Shown here one piece after another: positions 1 through 5,947 of a stretch of 7,628 nt of DNA. How positions within the stretch are numbered: position 1 is the stretch's first letter; every line of letters begins with the position of its first letter. Under the pieces are notes generated by a model. That model was not told where the DNA came from. It worked only from the letters and a program-made list of their open reading frames with translations, and made no database searches. Origin of the DNA: Wolbachia endosymbiont of Mansonella ozzardi (GTDB lineage: Bacteria; Pseudomonadota; Alphaproteobacteria; Rickettsiales; Anaplasmataceae); NCBI RefSeq assembly GCF_020278625.1, contig NZ_JADAKK010000032.1, positions 1-7,628 of the forward strand. The letters are read 5' to 3'. Both the position numbers and the translations under genes were made by a program.

Positions 1-89
1 AGTTTTTTTCGTTTCTATTGAATACTAATGCTCTATCAAAAGTTTGTTATGCGAGCAATCTATTGTGCAGCCGAGTTTTTTTTTTCAAC

Positions 90-872
90 TTAGGGATTCA
101 TAACACACACAACAGGTGTATGGTCGGATGGGTTTTCCAGCTTGCGCAACCTGCTATCTATATAACACGTTTCCAACCTATCAATAGCTTGAGGTGATAG
201 CAGCATATGATCTATTCGCATTCCTTGATTATTTCTTAGTGAATTGCCTTGATAGTGCCACCAAGTAAACTGTTGTAAATTTGGGTTAGACGTTCTAAAT
301 GCGTCTTTAAACCCAAGATTCAGGATTGCCCTTAATTTCTCGCGTTCTTTTATATGAAAACACACTTGACCATTCAATAAAATTGGGTCAAAAACATCAA
401 TTTCATTCGGTGCAACATTGTAGTCGCCAGCTATAATAGTTAGCTCCTCATTCTTCAACAAATAGCCCATTCTTTCGTGTAGGTTATCGAGAAACTTGAG
501 TTTGTAGGCAAATGCGTGAGAATCTGGGTTTTGACCGTTTGGAACGTATACGCTTCCTACTCTTATCTTCTGATTATTGTGCTTTACTTTGCACTCTATA
601 TGACGCGCTTCTTGGTAGTCTTCTACAATGTCAATTTTAAATTTCTCTAGTATTGGATGTTTAGATAAAACGCAAACACCATTTCTTGCAACTTGTCCAT
701 AGACAATGCATTCATACTCGAGCTTCTCTATTTCCGCATAAGGAAATTGCTCTTCTGTACACTTTATTTCTTGCAGCAGAATTATATCTATCTGACTATC
801 AATTATGAAACTACAGAGCTGCTCCACTCTTTTGCGTACAGAGTTGACATTCCAAGTGGCAATTTTTAGCAT
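90..872 (-). CDS. xthA: Exodeoxyribonuclease III (AP endonuclease)
   Basis: This is a DNA repair enzyme of the exonuclease III family, which cuts DNA at abasic sites and removes 3' blocking groups with a metal-dependent active site. The 260-residue product is close to the roughly 268 residues of E. coli ExoIII. Visible motifs in order are ATWNVNS with Asn8, LLQEIKC with the metal ligand Glu35, the GSVYVPNG segment with Tyr109, AGDYN with Asp150 and Asn152, RIDHML with Asp221, and the terminal SDHTPVV with Asp250 and His251. All expected catalytic residues are present, so the gene looks intact. I chose the ATG at 872-870 because it gives the standard N-terminus MLKIATWN; a TTG two codons upstream (878) is possible but less likely. 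The start shares one base with the hemD stop (TGATG), which suggests translational coupling. No clear terminator is visible in the 89 bases downstream. Confidence 0.95.
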   Translation of the reverse strand: MLKIATWNVNSVRKRVEQLCSFIIDSQIDIILLQEIKCTEEQFPYAEIEKLEYECIVYGQVARNGVCVLSKHPILEKFKIDIVEDYQEARHIECKVKHNNQKIRVGSVYVPNGQNPDSHAFAYKLKFLDNLHERMGYLLKNEELTIIAGDYNVAPNEIDVFDPILLNGQVCFHIKEREKLRAILNLGFKDAFRTSNPNLQQFTWWHYQGNSLRNNQGMRIDHMLLSPQAIDRLETCYIDSRLRKLENPSDHTPVVCVMNP

Positions 873-1579
873 CAGCAACCCTTATTAATTATATCAATTA
901 AACTCTCTTTAGTAGGTAGCCTCGACGTTATAACTTTTTTCCATTTGATTGACTTCAAACTATCAGCAATATTCTTACTCATAGCACATGCAACTATATC
1001 GCTCATTGCATGAGATAGGCCACTTTTCGAAACTAAAGAACAGAATATTCTTGCTGTTTGTGAAGAAAAAAAAGCAACACTACCGATTTTACTACCTGAT
1101 AACAAATTTTTGCACCTGTGAGTTAGATTCCTTTTAATAATTGTTTTGTAGAGTATAACTTCTCTTACGTTAAAACCTTCTTCAGATAATCTTTTTTTCA
1201 AATCGCATGATATTTCCTGTCCCCTGATATATAGGAACTTTACTGCTATTGAATAGTGATTTTTTATAAATGATATCAGACCCTCAACATTACTGTCTGC
1301 TGATGTGATATCAGAAAACCCTAAATCCTTTGCAGTTTGCATCGTTGAGCTACCAACTGTAATTATTGAAAGGTCATCTACTCTGCATGTTTGGCTAAAT
1401 GCCTTCACACTATTTTTACTTGTGGATATCACCACATCAAATTCATATGCGGATATATCAGGCTGCAGATATTTTATTGTGAATACTGGCTCCATGTATA
1501 CTCTATACCCATATTTCCTCAGCGCACTTCTCGTATCCAGTGAGTCTGATAAAGGCCTAGTCAACAAGATAGACTTCAT
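872..1579 (-). CDS. hemD: Uroporphyrinogen-III synthase
   Basis: HemD cyclises and inverts ring D of hydroxymethylbilane to give uroporphyrinogen III, the committed precursor of heme; it is cytoplasmic. The 235-residue length fits the family, which is poorly conserved in sequence. Recognisable landmarks are the N-terminal ILLTRPL, the strand-plus-loop VVISTSKNSVKAF (about residues 49-61, where the family often has 'TSxNAV'), TVGSSTMQTAKDLGF (74-88), FLYIRGQEISCDLKKRL (115-131), EVILYKT (140-146) and VAFFSSQTARIF (168-179). These match the two-domain layout of HemD with the active site in the cleft. Translation starts at the ATG at 1579; only a weak GGA-type ribosome site lies upstream. The stop overlaps the xthA start by one base. 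In many alphaproteobacteria hemD is next to mic60 and hemY, whereas here those lie beyond a long spacer and lolC on the other strand. Confidence 0.88.
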   Translation of the reverse strand: MKSILLTRPLSDSLDTRSALRKYGYRVYMEPVFTIKYLQPDISAYEFDVVISTSKNSVKAFSQTCRVDDLSIITVGSSTMQTAKDLGFSDITSADSNVEGLISFIKNHYSIAVKFLYIRGQEISCDLKKRLSEEGFNVREVILYKTIIKRNLTHRCKNLLSGSKIGSVAFFSSQTARIFCSLVSKSGLSHAMSDIVACAMSKNIADSLKSIKWKKVITSRLPTKESLIDIINKGC

Positions 1580-1713
1580 TCTAATCCACTTTACTACAGG
1601 TAAAATAATACCTTTATAAAAAAAATTACTGAATAAAAATTTTTAAGTAGGTTATATTTCTTGTCACCAATTCTGGACTCCACTGAAGCCTTAAGATGTA
1701 CAGTCCCAGGGTG

Positions 1714-1749
1714 TGATGGTATGATAAAGTGTGAGGGAAAATACCATTA
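1714..1749. repeat. Inverted repeat next to a Shine-Dalgarno
   Basis: The arms TGATGGTAT (1714-1722) and ATACCATTA (1741-1749) pair at all nine positions if one G-U is allowed, with an 18-base loop. One base after the second arm comes AAGGAG (1751-1756), spaced five bases from an ATG at 1762. The placement would let an RNA hairpin affect that ribosome site. There is no U-run, so it is not a simple terminator. Confidence 0.45.
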
Positions 1750-1750
1750 G

Positions 1751-1779
1751 AAGGAGAAATTATGAGACTATACGTCTAA
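1751..1779 (+). other. Shine-Dalgarno plus 5-codon reading frame
   Basis: A near-ideal ribosome site, AAGGAG at 1751-1756, lies five bases before ATG 1762. The frame reads MRLYV and stops at TAA 1777-1779. It is either the surviving 5' end of a decayed gene (for example a lost mobile element gene), a very short leader peptide, or chance. No continuation in another frame gives a recognisable protein. Confidence 0.25.
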
Positions 1780-1850
1780 AGTAGAATACTATTTGCCTAA
1801 ATATGACTTTTCTTGTCAACTTATACATTAAACCAGCTTTGGCATATGCG

Positions 1851-1907
1851 AAAAAACTACTTAACAAGTTCCTTCATCCCCCCCTATCATAGTACTATGG
1901 GCGTTTT
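1851..1907. repeat. Diverged short repeat, copy A1
   Basis: This copy and the one at 2169-2225 share the exact core CTTAACAAGTT (here 1860-1870), a preceding A-run, a following run of C, and a TATGGG near the end. In this copy the segment before GGG is a perfect 12-base palindrome, CATAGTACTATG (1888-1899). The two copies are the same orientation, about 319 bases apart and clearly diverged. Confidence 0.55.
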
Positions 1908-2038
1908 AGGCTTAAAATTTATCTTTAATCTTTGTATTAAGTGACAAAAGCACAGTATAAAACAAGGTGTGTTATGTTTTGTTTTTGCAGCGTGGACACT
2001 ACATGTCTTTATAAATTTTTGTCACATTAGCTGAGCCT

Positions 2039-2051
2039 TGCTTACTAAGCA
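2039..2051. repeat. Small perfect inverted repeat
   Basis: TGCTTA and TAAGCA are perfect six-base arms around a single C. It sits in the segment between the repeat copies. No function can be assigned; it could be part of a repeat unit or an operator-like site. Confidence 0.3.
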
Positions 2052-2108
2052 GTATAAAGAGAGAACCGGACGCCAAATTTTTGAGAGGACAGTAAACAAC
2101 TCACATCA

Positions 2109-2130
2109 CAGGTTTTCTTTGTCTTTTTTT
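2109..2130. repeat. Pyrimidine-rich repeat, copy B1
   Basis: This 22-base stretch (CAGG then mixed T and C) matches the segment at 2293-2314 at 18 of 22 positions. Each B copy lies downstream of an A copy (A1-B1-A2-B2), which suggests a decayed tandem duplication. Low complexity makes part of the match less meaningful. Confidence 0.4.
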
Positions 2131-2168
2131 TAATTAGTTTTAAAATTAACTAATCTCATTTTTTTTAC

Positions 2169-2225
2169 AAAAAAGCTGCTTAACAAGTTTTGAAATTCCC
2201 CTTATAATAACATTATGGGTATTTA
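2169..2225. repeat. Diverged short repeat, copy A2
   Basis: This is the second copy of the element at 1851-1907, with the exact core CTTAACAAGTT at 2179-2189, a C-run at 2198-2201 and TTATGGG at 2213-2219. Before GGG it has the small inverted repeat ATAAT-AAC-ATTAT (2204-2216), at the place where copy A1 has its 12-base palindrome. Confidence 0.55.
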
Positions 2226-2250
2226 TAATCCCAAGGTCAGCTATTTGCCA

Positions 2251-2270
2251 AGCGTATAAGGTATTACGCT
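2251..2270. repeat. Six-base-stem inverted repeat
   Basis: AGCGTA (2251-2256) and TACGCT (2265-2270) are perfect arms around an eight-base loop. There is no T-run directly after it, so it is not a terminator for either strand. It belongs to the repeat-bearing spacer upstream of lolC. Confidence 0.35.
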
Positions 2271-2292
2271 AAGTTCTTAAATAGATATTGAC

Positions 2293-2314
2293 CAGGGTTT
2301 CTTTTGCCTTTTTT
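2293..2314. repeat. Pyrimidine-rich repeat, copy B2
   Basis: This is the second copy of the 22-base motif at 2109-2130, with 18 identical positions. It lies 104 bases after the core of copy A2 ends. Confidence 0.4.
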
Positions 2315-2443
2315 CAGTGAATTTTTTATAGCTACTGTAATCTTGTTAGCAGGACCTAGAGTACTCTATGAGCATTTTAAATTTCAAGAAATGAAAATCT
2401 CTAGTTTTCAAGTGAAGAAAAGTCTACAATTATATGAAATTTC

Positions 2444-2494
2444 AGGAGTATAATGTTTAACTTCAAAATATTTTGTAATGTCCATTGCCTTTGA
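2444..2494 (+). promoter_or_regulatory. Ribosome site and 13-codon leader frame overlapping lolC start
   Basis: AGGAG at 2444-2448 is the only good ribosome site before lolC, yet it is placed four bases before ATG 2453, not before the lolC ATG at 2478. The ATG 2453 frame encodes 13 residues beginning MFNFKIF and stops at TGA 2492-2494, 12 bases inside lolC. The bases just before 2478 contain no Shine-Dalgarno. Ribosomes loaded at 2453 would terminate next to the lolC start and could re-initiate there. A weak -10-like TACAAT lies at 2425-2430, without a convincing -35. Confidence 0.35.
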
Positions 2495-3707
2495 AGTTAT
2501 TATGGCTGTTCGCTATTTGCGAGCAAAAAATGCCAGGTTTTGCTCTATCATGACTTTATTTTCTATTATTGGCATTGCTCTTGGAGTTGCAACGCTAATA
2601 GTGGTGATGTCTGTAATGAATGGATTCAGGGCAAAGTTGCTTGACTCGATACTTGGCATTGATGGCCATATTAATGTTTATTTCAATAGAAACATAAATT
2701 CAGATTATCATGCAGTATTAAAATCTATTGAGAAGATTCCAAGTGTATTGAAAGCAACTCCTATGACCAATGACCAAGTTATCATTGCAGCAAATGGTAA
2801 AATTACAAGTAGCGTAGTGCGAGGCGTATCAGTTAAAGACTTATTTAATAATACTACTGTTACAAATAATATAATTGTGGGTAATGTAAGAAAATTCGAT
2901 GAAGGGGTGATAATAGGGGCACGATTAGCAGAAGCTTTGAACACTGACTGTGGGAATAAAATTATGCTTATATCACCGGAAGGATTTGATGCATTGTTTG
3001 ATGAGATACCGAGAATGAAGGAATATGAGGTTGTTGCAATATTTGATATGGGTATGTTTGAGTATGACAATACTTTAATGTATATGCCCATAAAATCAGC
3101 ACAGGCTTTTTTTAATTATAAAGATAGTATAAGAAATATAGAAGTATTTGTAGATGACATTACTAAGGCTAATGAGCTAGCAAACGCTATAGAAAAAGAA
3201 ACAGGAATGGAAGCTGAAAGTTGGCAATTACAACAAAGCCACTATTTTTATGCTTTAAAGGCTGAAAGAAATGTAATGTTTTTAATTCTCACTTTGATTA
3301 TAATTGTGGCAGCATTTAATATTGTTTCAAGCTTGATGATGATAGTGCAAGAAAAGAAATCTGCAATTGCAATTATGCGTACATTTGGTGCAACAAGTGG
3401 AAGCATTATACGCATATTTTGCACTTGTGGGCTACTGATTGGTTTTATAGGAACTTGTCTTGGCTGCATTATAGGTGTTGTTTTTTCCCTCAATATTGAA
3501 AATATTAGAATGTTTTTAGAAAGCATCACTAACGTTAAATTGTTTGATCCTATGATATACTTTTTTTCAAGCTTGCCAGTGATATTAGTTCCCCAAGACG
3601 TAGTAAATATTTCTGCACTTGCATTATTTCTATCATTTTTAGCAACAATTGCTCCTGCATTACAAGCGGCTGCGCAAGATCCTGCGGAGATACTACGGTA
3701 TGAATGA
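2478..3707 (+). CDS. lolC: Lipoprotein-releasing ABC transporter permease (LolC/LolE family)
   Basis: This inner-membrane permease works with the ATPase LolD, which is not in this window, to extract mature lipoproteins from the inner membrane and pass them to the periplasmic carrier LolA. The 409-residue length is normal. The N-terminus MSIAFEVIMAVRYLRAK is followed by a first membrane helix (about 23-47) ending in SVMNGFR, a LolC/E hallmark. A large periplasmic domain follows, then helices at about 274-297, 317-345 and 384-398. The cytoplasmic coupling segment QEKKSAIAIMRTFGA (291-305) contacts the ATPase in this FtsX-like superfamily. The protein ends DPAEILRYE, the usual C-terminal signature. 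The ATG at 2478 is chosen because it restores the family N-terminus, although the nearest ribosome site favours another ATG. Alphaproteobacteria generally have one LolC/E protein, so the C or E label is arbitrary. It overlaps the next gene by 8 bases. Confidence 0.92.
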   Translation: MSIAFEVIMAVRYLRAKNARFCSIMTLFSIIGIALGVATLIVVMSVMNGFRAKLLDSILGIDGHINVYFNRNINSDYHAVLKSIEKIPSVLKATPMTNDQVIIAANGKITSSVVRGVSVKDLFNNTTVTNNIIVGNVRKFDEGVIIGARLAEALNTDCGNKIMLISPEGFDALFDEIPRMKEYEVVAIFDMGMFEYDNTLMYMPIKSAQAFFNYKDSIRNIEVFVDDITKANELANAIEKETGMEAESWQLQQSHYFYALKAERNVMFLILTLIIIVAAFNIVSSLMMIVQEKKSAIAIMRTFGATSGSIIRIFCTCGLLIGFIGTCLGCIIGVVFSLNIENIRMFLESITNVKLFDPMIYFFSSLPVILVPQDVVNISALALFLSFLATIAPALQAAAQDPAEILRYE

Positions 3708-4431
3708 TATTCAACAAAAATGCATAGGCTGGTTCTTAATTGTGTTATTACTCGTTAGTTATATTACAATAAATAACATAGTATTTTTAAAAATAAATCA
3801 GCAAGAAAGCGAGGCCAATATAAAGGCTTTGATGGAAAACATAGATGAGCTCAAGATGTTGCTTGAGGTTAATCAATCTAGAATAGAAAAGAAGATGTTT
3901 GAACTAAAGAGAAACCTGCACACTCAATATGAGCAAGGTGATGGTAGCTCAGGGCATAAGAACCTTGCAAAATTACTGCTATTTGTGGCTAAAATGAAGA
4001 ATTCGTTATTACAAGAAGCAAGATTTGATAATCATGTAAATTCAATAAAGCCTTTAATATCGGAACTTGACGACCCAGAGATAGAGAATGCAGTGAGTGA
4101 ATTGGAAAATTTAAAAGAGATAAATACTTTACATGAGTTGAAATTATCTTTTGAAAAGACCATTGCTGTTATTGACTATAATAGGAGTACATTCTTTAAA
4201 AGAATCATTTCCAACTTGATAAAGGTAAAAGATAAAAATGATCCACTGAGAGCAAAGTTGGCAGAAATTGAGGAGTCGATAAACGATAATGATTGGCAGA
4301 GCATAGCTACTACAATAGGTAATTTAACACATCCAGAATTTAACCCATGGCTCAATAAATTGAATGGTTTTATTGTAGCTTCTAAGAATATTTCAATAAT
4401 ATATCATCACTTATTACAATATATCTCATGA
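3700..4431 (+). CDS. Mitofilin/Mic60-like membrane-anchored coiled-coil protein
   Basis: The 243-residue product has a short cytoplasmic tail, one membrane helix (about residues 10-30) and a probable coiled coil (about 32-75, rich in E, K, L and N). It ends with a helical segment at about 165-240. That end contains SNLIKVKDKNDPL, then EESINDNDWQSIATTIGNLTHP and a Trp, which resembles the mitofilin signature region (Val-Arg-like motif, 'gdw..A...l..L', then Trp). The strongest support is position: in many alphaproteobacteria the Mic60/HemX-like gene lies immediately before hemY, as here. Mic60 shapes inner membranes and contacts the outer envelope. The start ATG at 3700 lies inside the end of lolC, with GGAG at 3686-3689; a TTG at 3649 would add 17 unlikely residues. 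The protein is shorter than free-living Mic60, mainly in the coiled coil. An unrelated coiled-coil protein remains possible. Confidence 0.68.
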   Translation: MNDIQQKCIGWFLIVLLLVSYITINNIVFLKINQQESEANIKALMENIDELKMLLEVNQSRIEKKMFELKRNLHTQYEQGDGSSGHKNLAKLLLFVAKMKNSLLQEARFDNHVNSIKPLISELDDPEIENAVSELENLKEINTLHELKLSFEKTIAVIDYNRSTFFKRIISNLIKVKDKNDPLRAKLAEIEESINDNDWQSIATTIGNLTHPEFNPWLNKLNGFIVASKNISIIYHHLLQYIS

Positions 4432-5648
4432 CTTACTTCATAGTTTTCGCTCTCTCTTTTTTATTTGGCATATGGATCAAAGTGGGCGGTGAAGTAATGA
4501 GATTAGAATTAGGTAGTTACACTATAAGTGTTGATCTATATTTCATTATTTTTGCTTGTGTATTTTTATTGTTTTTATTAATTGTACTTGCACGCTTTTG
4601 TTCTTCCATTTCATCAACATTTGCCAACATAAGAAATAGAAGAAAGGATAAAGAAGAATTGCTTCTTTTTGAAGCTCTTTTTAGCATGGATCTGGGCAAT
4701 ACAGAGAATGCTCACAAGCTAGTTAAAAATCTAAATGAGGAAAGTGATAAGTTATCCTTAATAAAACTCTTTAACTCAGGTAAGATGGGAAATTACAGCT
4801 TCTTCAGCAACGGTTTAACAAGCATTGCAAGTAAAAATCGCAACTTAGCTCTACTTCTGGTCAGTAAACTGATTGTCCACCTCAAACAAGAGGGGACAAT
4901 CTTTCAAAAGTTTATAGAGTATTGCTCAAGTTCAGTTGATGATAAAATTCTGTCTATTCCATTTCAAATAGAGCATTGCATATTGCAAGAAGATTGGGTT
5001 AACGCAATTTTGAAGTTAAAGGAAGCTGAGAAGCTTAATATTTTCCTTCCTTTTGATTGCAAAAAAATGTTAGCAGTTTTTTATTGCGCTTTAGCAAAGC
5101 AATATGAAAGTAAAGGGAATTATAAGGAAGCTATAAAGTCTTTATTTAGAGCGCAAAATCATTGCGCAACTTTTCAGCCTATCAATTATTTAAAGGCGAA
5201 ATTATATATTAAACTTGGAAAAATCAGAAAAGCTTCTGCAGTACTAGAGGCAGAGTATACAGTAAATCCTACTCCTGAGTCAGCAAAAACTTACATCAGT
5301 TTAAACAGTAAAGGTGCTGAAAGGCTATACGGCTTGCGTCCTGATTATTATTTTAGTTATTGTTTACTTGCTTTGTCTTCAATGAGCTTAGGTAAATATG
5401 ATCTTGCAAATCAACACCTAGACATTGCTATGAAAAAAGCTAATTACATATCAGTTTACCTTATTACGACACGGCTTAAAATTAAATTGCAAGAATACGA
5501 CGAGGCAGTTCACTTACTAAACAAGATAGATTCAGAAGCTTTACTTGATCCAAGTTGGAAATGTAAAAACTGTAGTAAACAGCTAAAGCAGTGGGATTAC
5601 AAGTGTTCAAGTTGTAATAGCTTTAATTGTGTGTATTATGTTCAATAG
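4428..5648 (+). CDS. hemY: HemY-like membrane TPR protein with C-terminal cysteine knuckle
   Basis: HemY proteins are inner-membrane proteins encoded with heme genes in proteobacteria. Their exact role is unsettled, and they are distinct from the protoporphyrinogen oxidase also called HemY. The 406-residue product has two N-terminal membrane helices (about 2-18 and 35-57) separated by a short loop with GEVMRLELGSYTISVDL, the usual HemY_N pattern. TPR-like helical repeats follow: AKQYESKGNYKEAIKSLFRA (223-242), KLYIKLGKIRKASAVLEAEY (258-277), LALSSMSLGKYDLANQHLDI (314-333) and KIKLQEYDEAVHLLNKI (351-367). The C-terminus has W377, C379-x2-C382, W389 and C393-x2-C396, a likely metal-binding knuckle. 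The start overlaps the preceding stop as ATGA, without a clear ribosome site, so translation is probably coupled. Its job may be scaffolding in heme synthesis, which is an inference. Confidence 0.8.
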   Translation: MTYFIVFALSFLFGIWIKVGGEVMRLELGSYTISVDLYFIIFACVFLLFLLIVLARFCSSISSTFANIRNRRKDKEELLLFEALFSMDLGNTENAHKLVKNLNEESDKLSLIKLFNSGKMGNYSFFSNGLTSIASKNRNLALLLVSKLIVHLKQEGTIFQKFIEYCSSSVDDKILSIPFQIEHCILQEDWVNAILKLKEAEKLNIFLPFDCKKMLAVFYCALAKQYESKGNYKEAIKSLFRAQNHCATFQPINYLKAKLYIKLGKIRKASAVLEAEYTVNPTPESAKTYISLNSKGAERLYGLRPDYYFSYCLLALSSMSLGKYDLANQHLDIAMKKANYISVYLITTRLKIKLQEYDEAVHLLNKIDSEALLDPSWKCKNCSKQLKQWDYKCSSCNSFNCVYYVQ

Positions 5649-5718
5649 TAGCTTATATACATAGCTATCATTTCTAACACTGCTTAGCTGTACAGGTACC
5701 ACTTTTTTACCTCACATA

Positions 5719-5733
5719 TTAATACTATATTAA
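5719..5733. promoter_or_regulatory. Possible CtrA-type site TTAA-N7-TTAA
   Basis: TTAA at 5719-5722 and TTAA at 5730-5733 are separated by seven bases, an exact match to the alphaproteobacterial CtrA consensus. It lies about 215 bases upstream of the 5948 start. The surrounding DNA is so AT-rich that such a match has a fair chance of arising by accident, so confidence is low. Confidence 0.25.
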
Positions 5734-5908
5734 TCATAATCAGGTTAATGATTTATGTCAATCAAAATTGTAAAATAAATTTTCTTAATTTTGTTATATA
5801 AATTGGTTAATATTAGTACTAAACTTATCGATAAATTATAATATAAATAATGTTGTTGTAGAAATTTATAACAATATTTCCCTGTAACGTTTAATAAATT
5901 TCAATAAA

Positions 5909-5937
5909 TTGCTTTTTTAATTATGGATAAGTATACA
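5909..5937 (+). promoter_or_regulatory. Candidate sigma-70-type promoter
   Basis: TTGCTT (5909-5914) and TATACA (5932-5937) are separated by the ideal 17 bases, each matching the consensus at four of six positions. Transcription would begin near 5944, only a few bases before the ATG at 5948, giving a leaderless or nearly leaderless message. In agreement, there is no Shine-Dalgarno before that ATG. Confidence 0.4.
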
Positions 5938-5947
5938 CTCTGTTAAT

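Larger units (their letters stand above)
1580..2477. other. Repeat-bearing divergent intergenic region
   Basis: About 900 bases separate the divergent hemD and lolC units. No reading frame here looks like a conserved protein. The stretch contains diverged short repeats (cores at 1860-1870 and 2179-2189; pyrimidine-rich copies at 2109-2130 and 2293-2314), several small inverted repeats, and homopolymeric T or A tracts. It must also carry the start signals for both flanking operons, but I found no promoter good enough to call. The texture suggests decayed repetitive DNA, as is common in Wolbachia-type genomes. An insertion-sequence remnant is possible, but no transposase fragment is recognisable. 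Confidence 0.7.
5649..5947. other. AT-rich intergenic region before the second operon
   Basis: This 299-base stretch contains no gene. Near its left end there are only weak hairpins: TAGCT with AGCTA around 5648-5666, and AGGTA with TACCT at 5694-5712. Neither makes a convincing terminator. It also holds a direct repeat of ATATTAAT (5716-5723 and 5727-5734, an 11-base period), a repeated GGTTAAT (5743-5749 and 5805-5811), and the 10-base palindrome TTATCGATAA at 5825-5834. The right end carries a plausible promoter. Confidence 0.6.

Noticed and set aside
3..197. Plus-strand frame open from the window edge to a TGA at 195
   Set aside because: It could be the tail of a gene entering from the left, but more than half is antisense to xthA and the translated sequence shows no recognisable protein.
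1305..1619. Plus-strand open frame of about 104 codons over hemD
   Set aside because: It is almost wholly antisense to hemD, whose protein has clear family landmarks; the plus-strand product has no recognisable features.
2134..2153. Inverted repeat TTAGTT/AACTAA followed by a T-run (2159-2166)
   Set aside because: The stem is six weak pairs with an eight-base loop and lies far from any gene end it could terminate, so it is not called as a terminator.
2708..3529. Two minus-strand open frames within lolC
   Set aside because: They are antisense to a well-conserved permease and have no ribosome site or family motif.
4517..4699. Minus-strand 60-codon frame within hemY
   Set aside because: Antisense to the membrane segment and linker of hemY; composition explains the open frame.
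5694..5712. Possible terminator after hemY
   Set aside because: The stem is only five pairs, with the T-run inside the loop rather than after the stem.
5825..5834. Palindrome TTATCGATAA as a possible DnaA-type or operator site
   Set aside because: It does not match the DnaA box, occurs once, and is short enough to arise by chance in AT-rich DNA.
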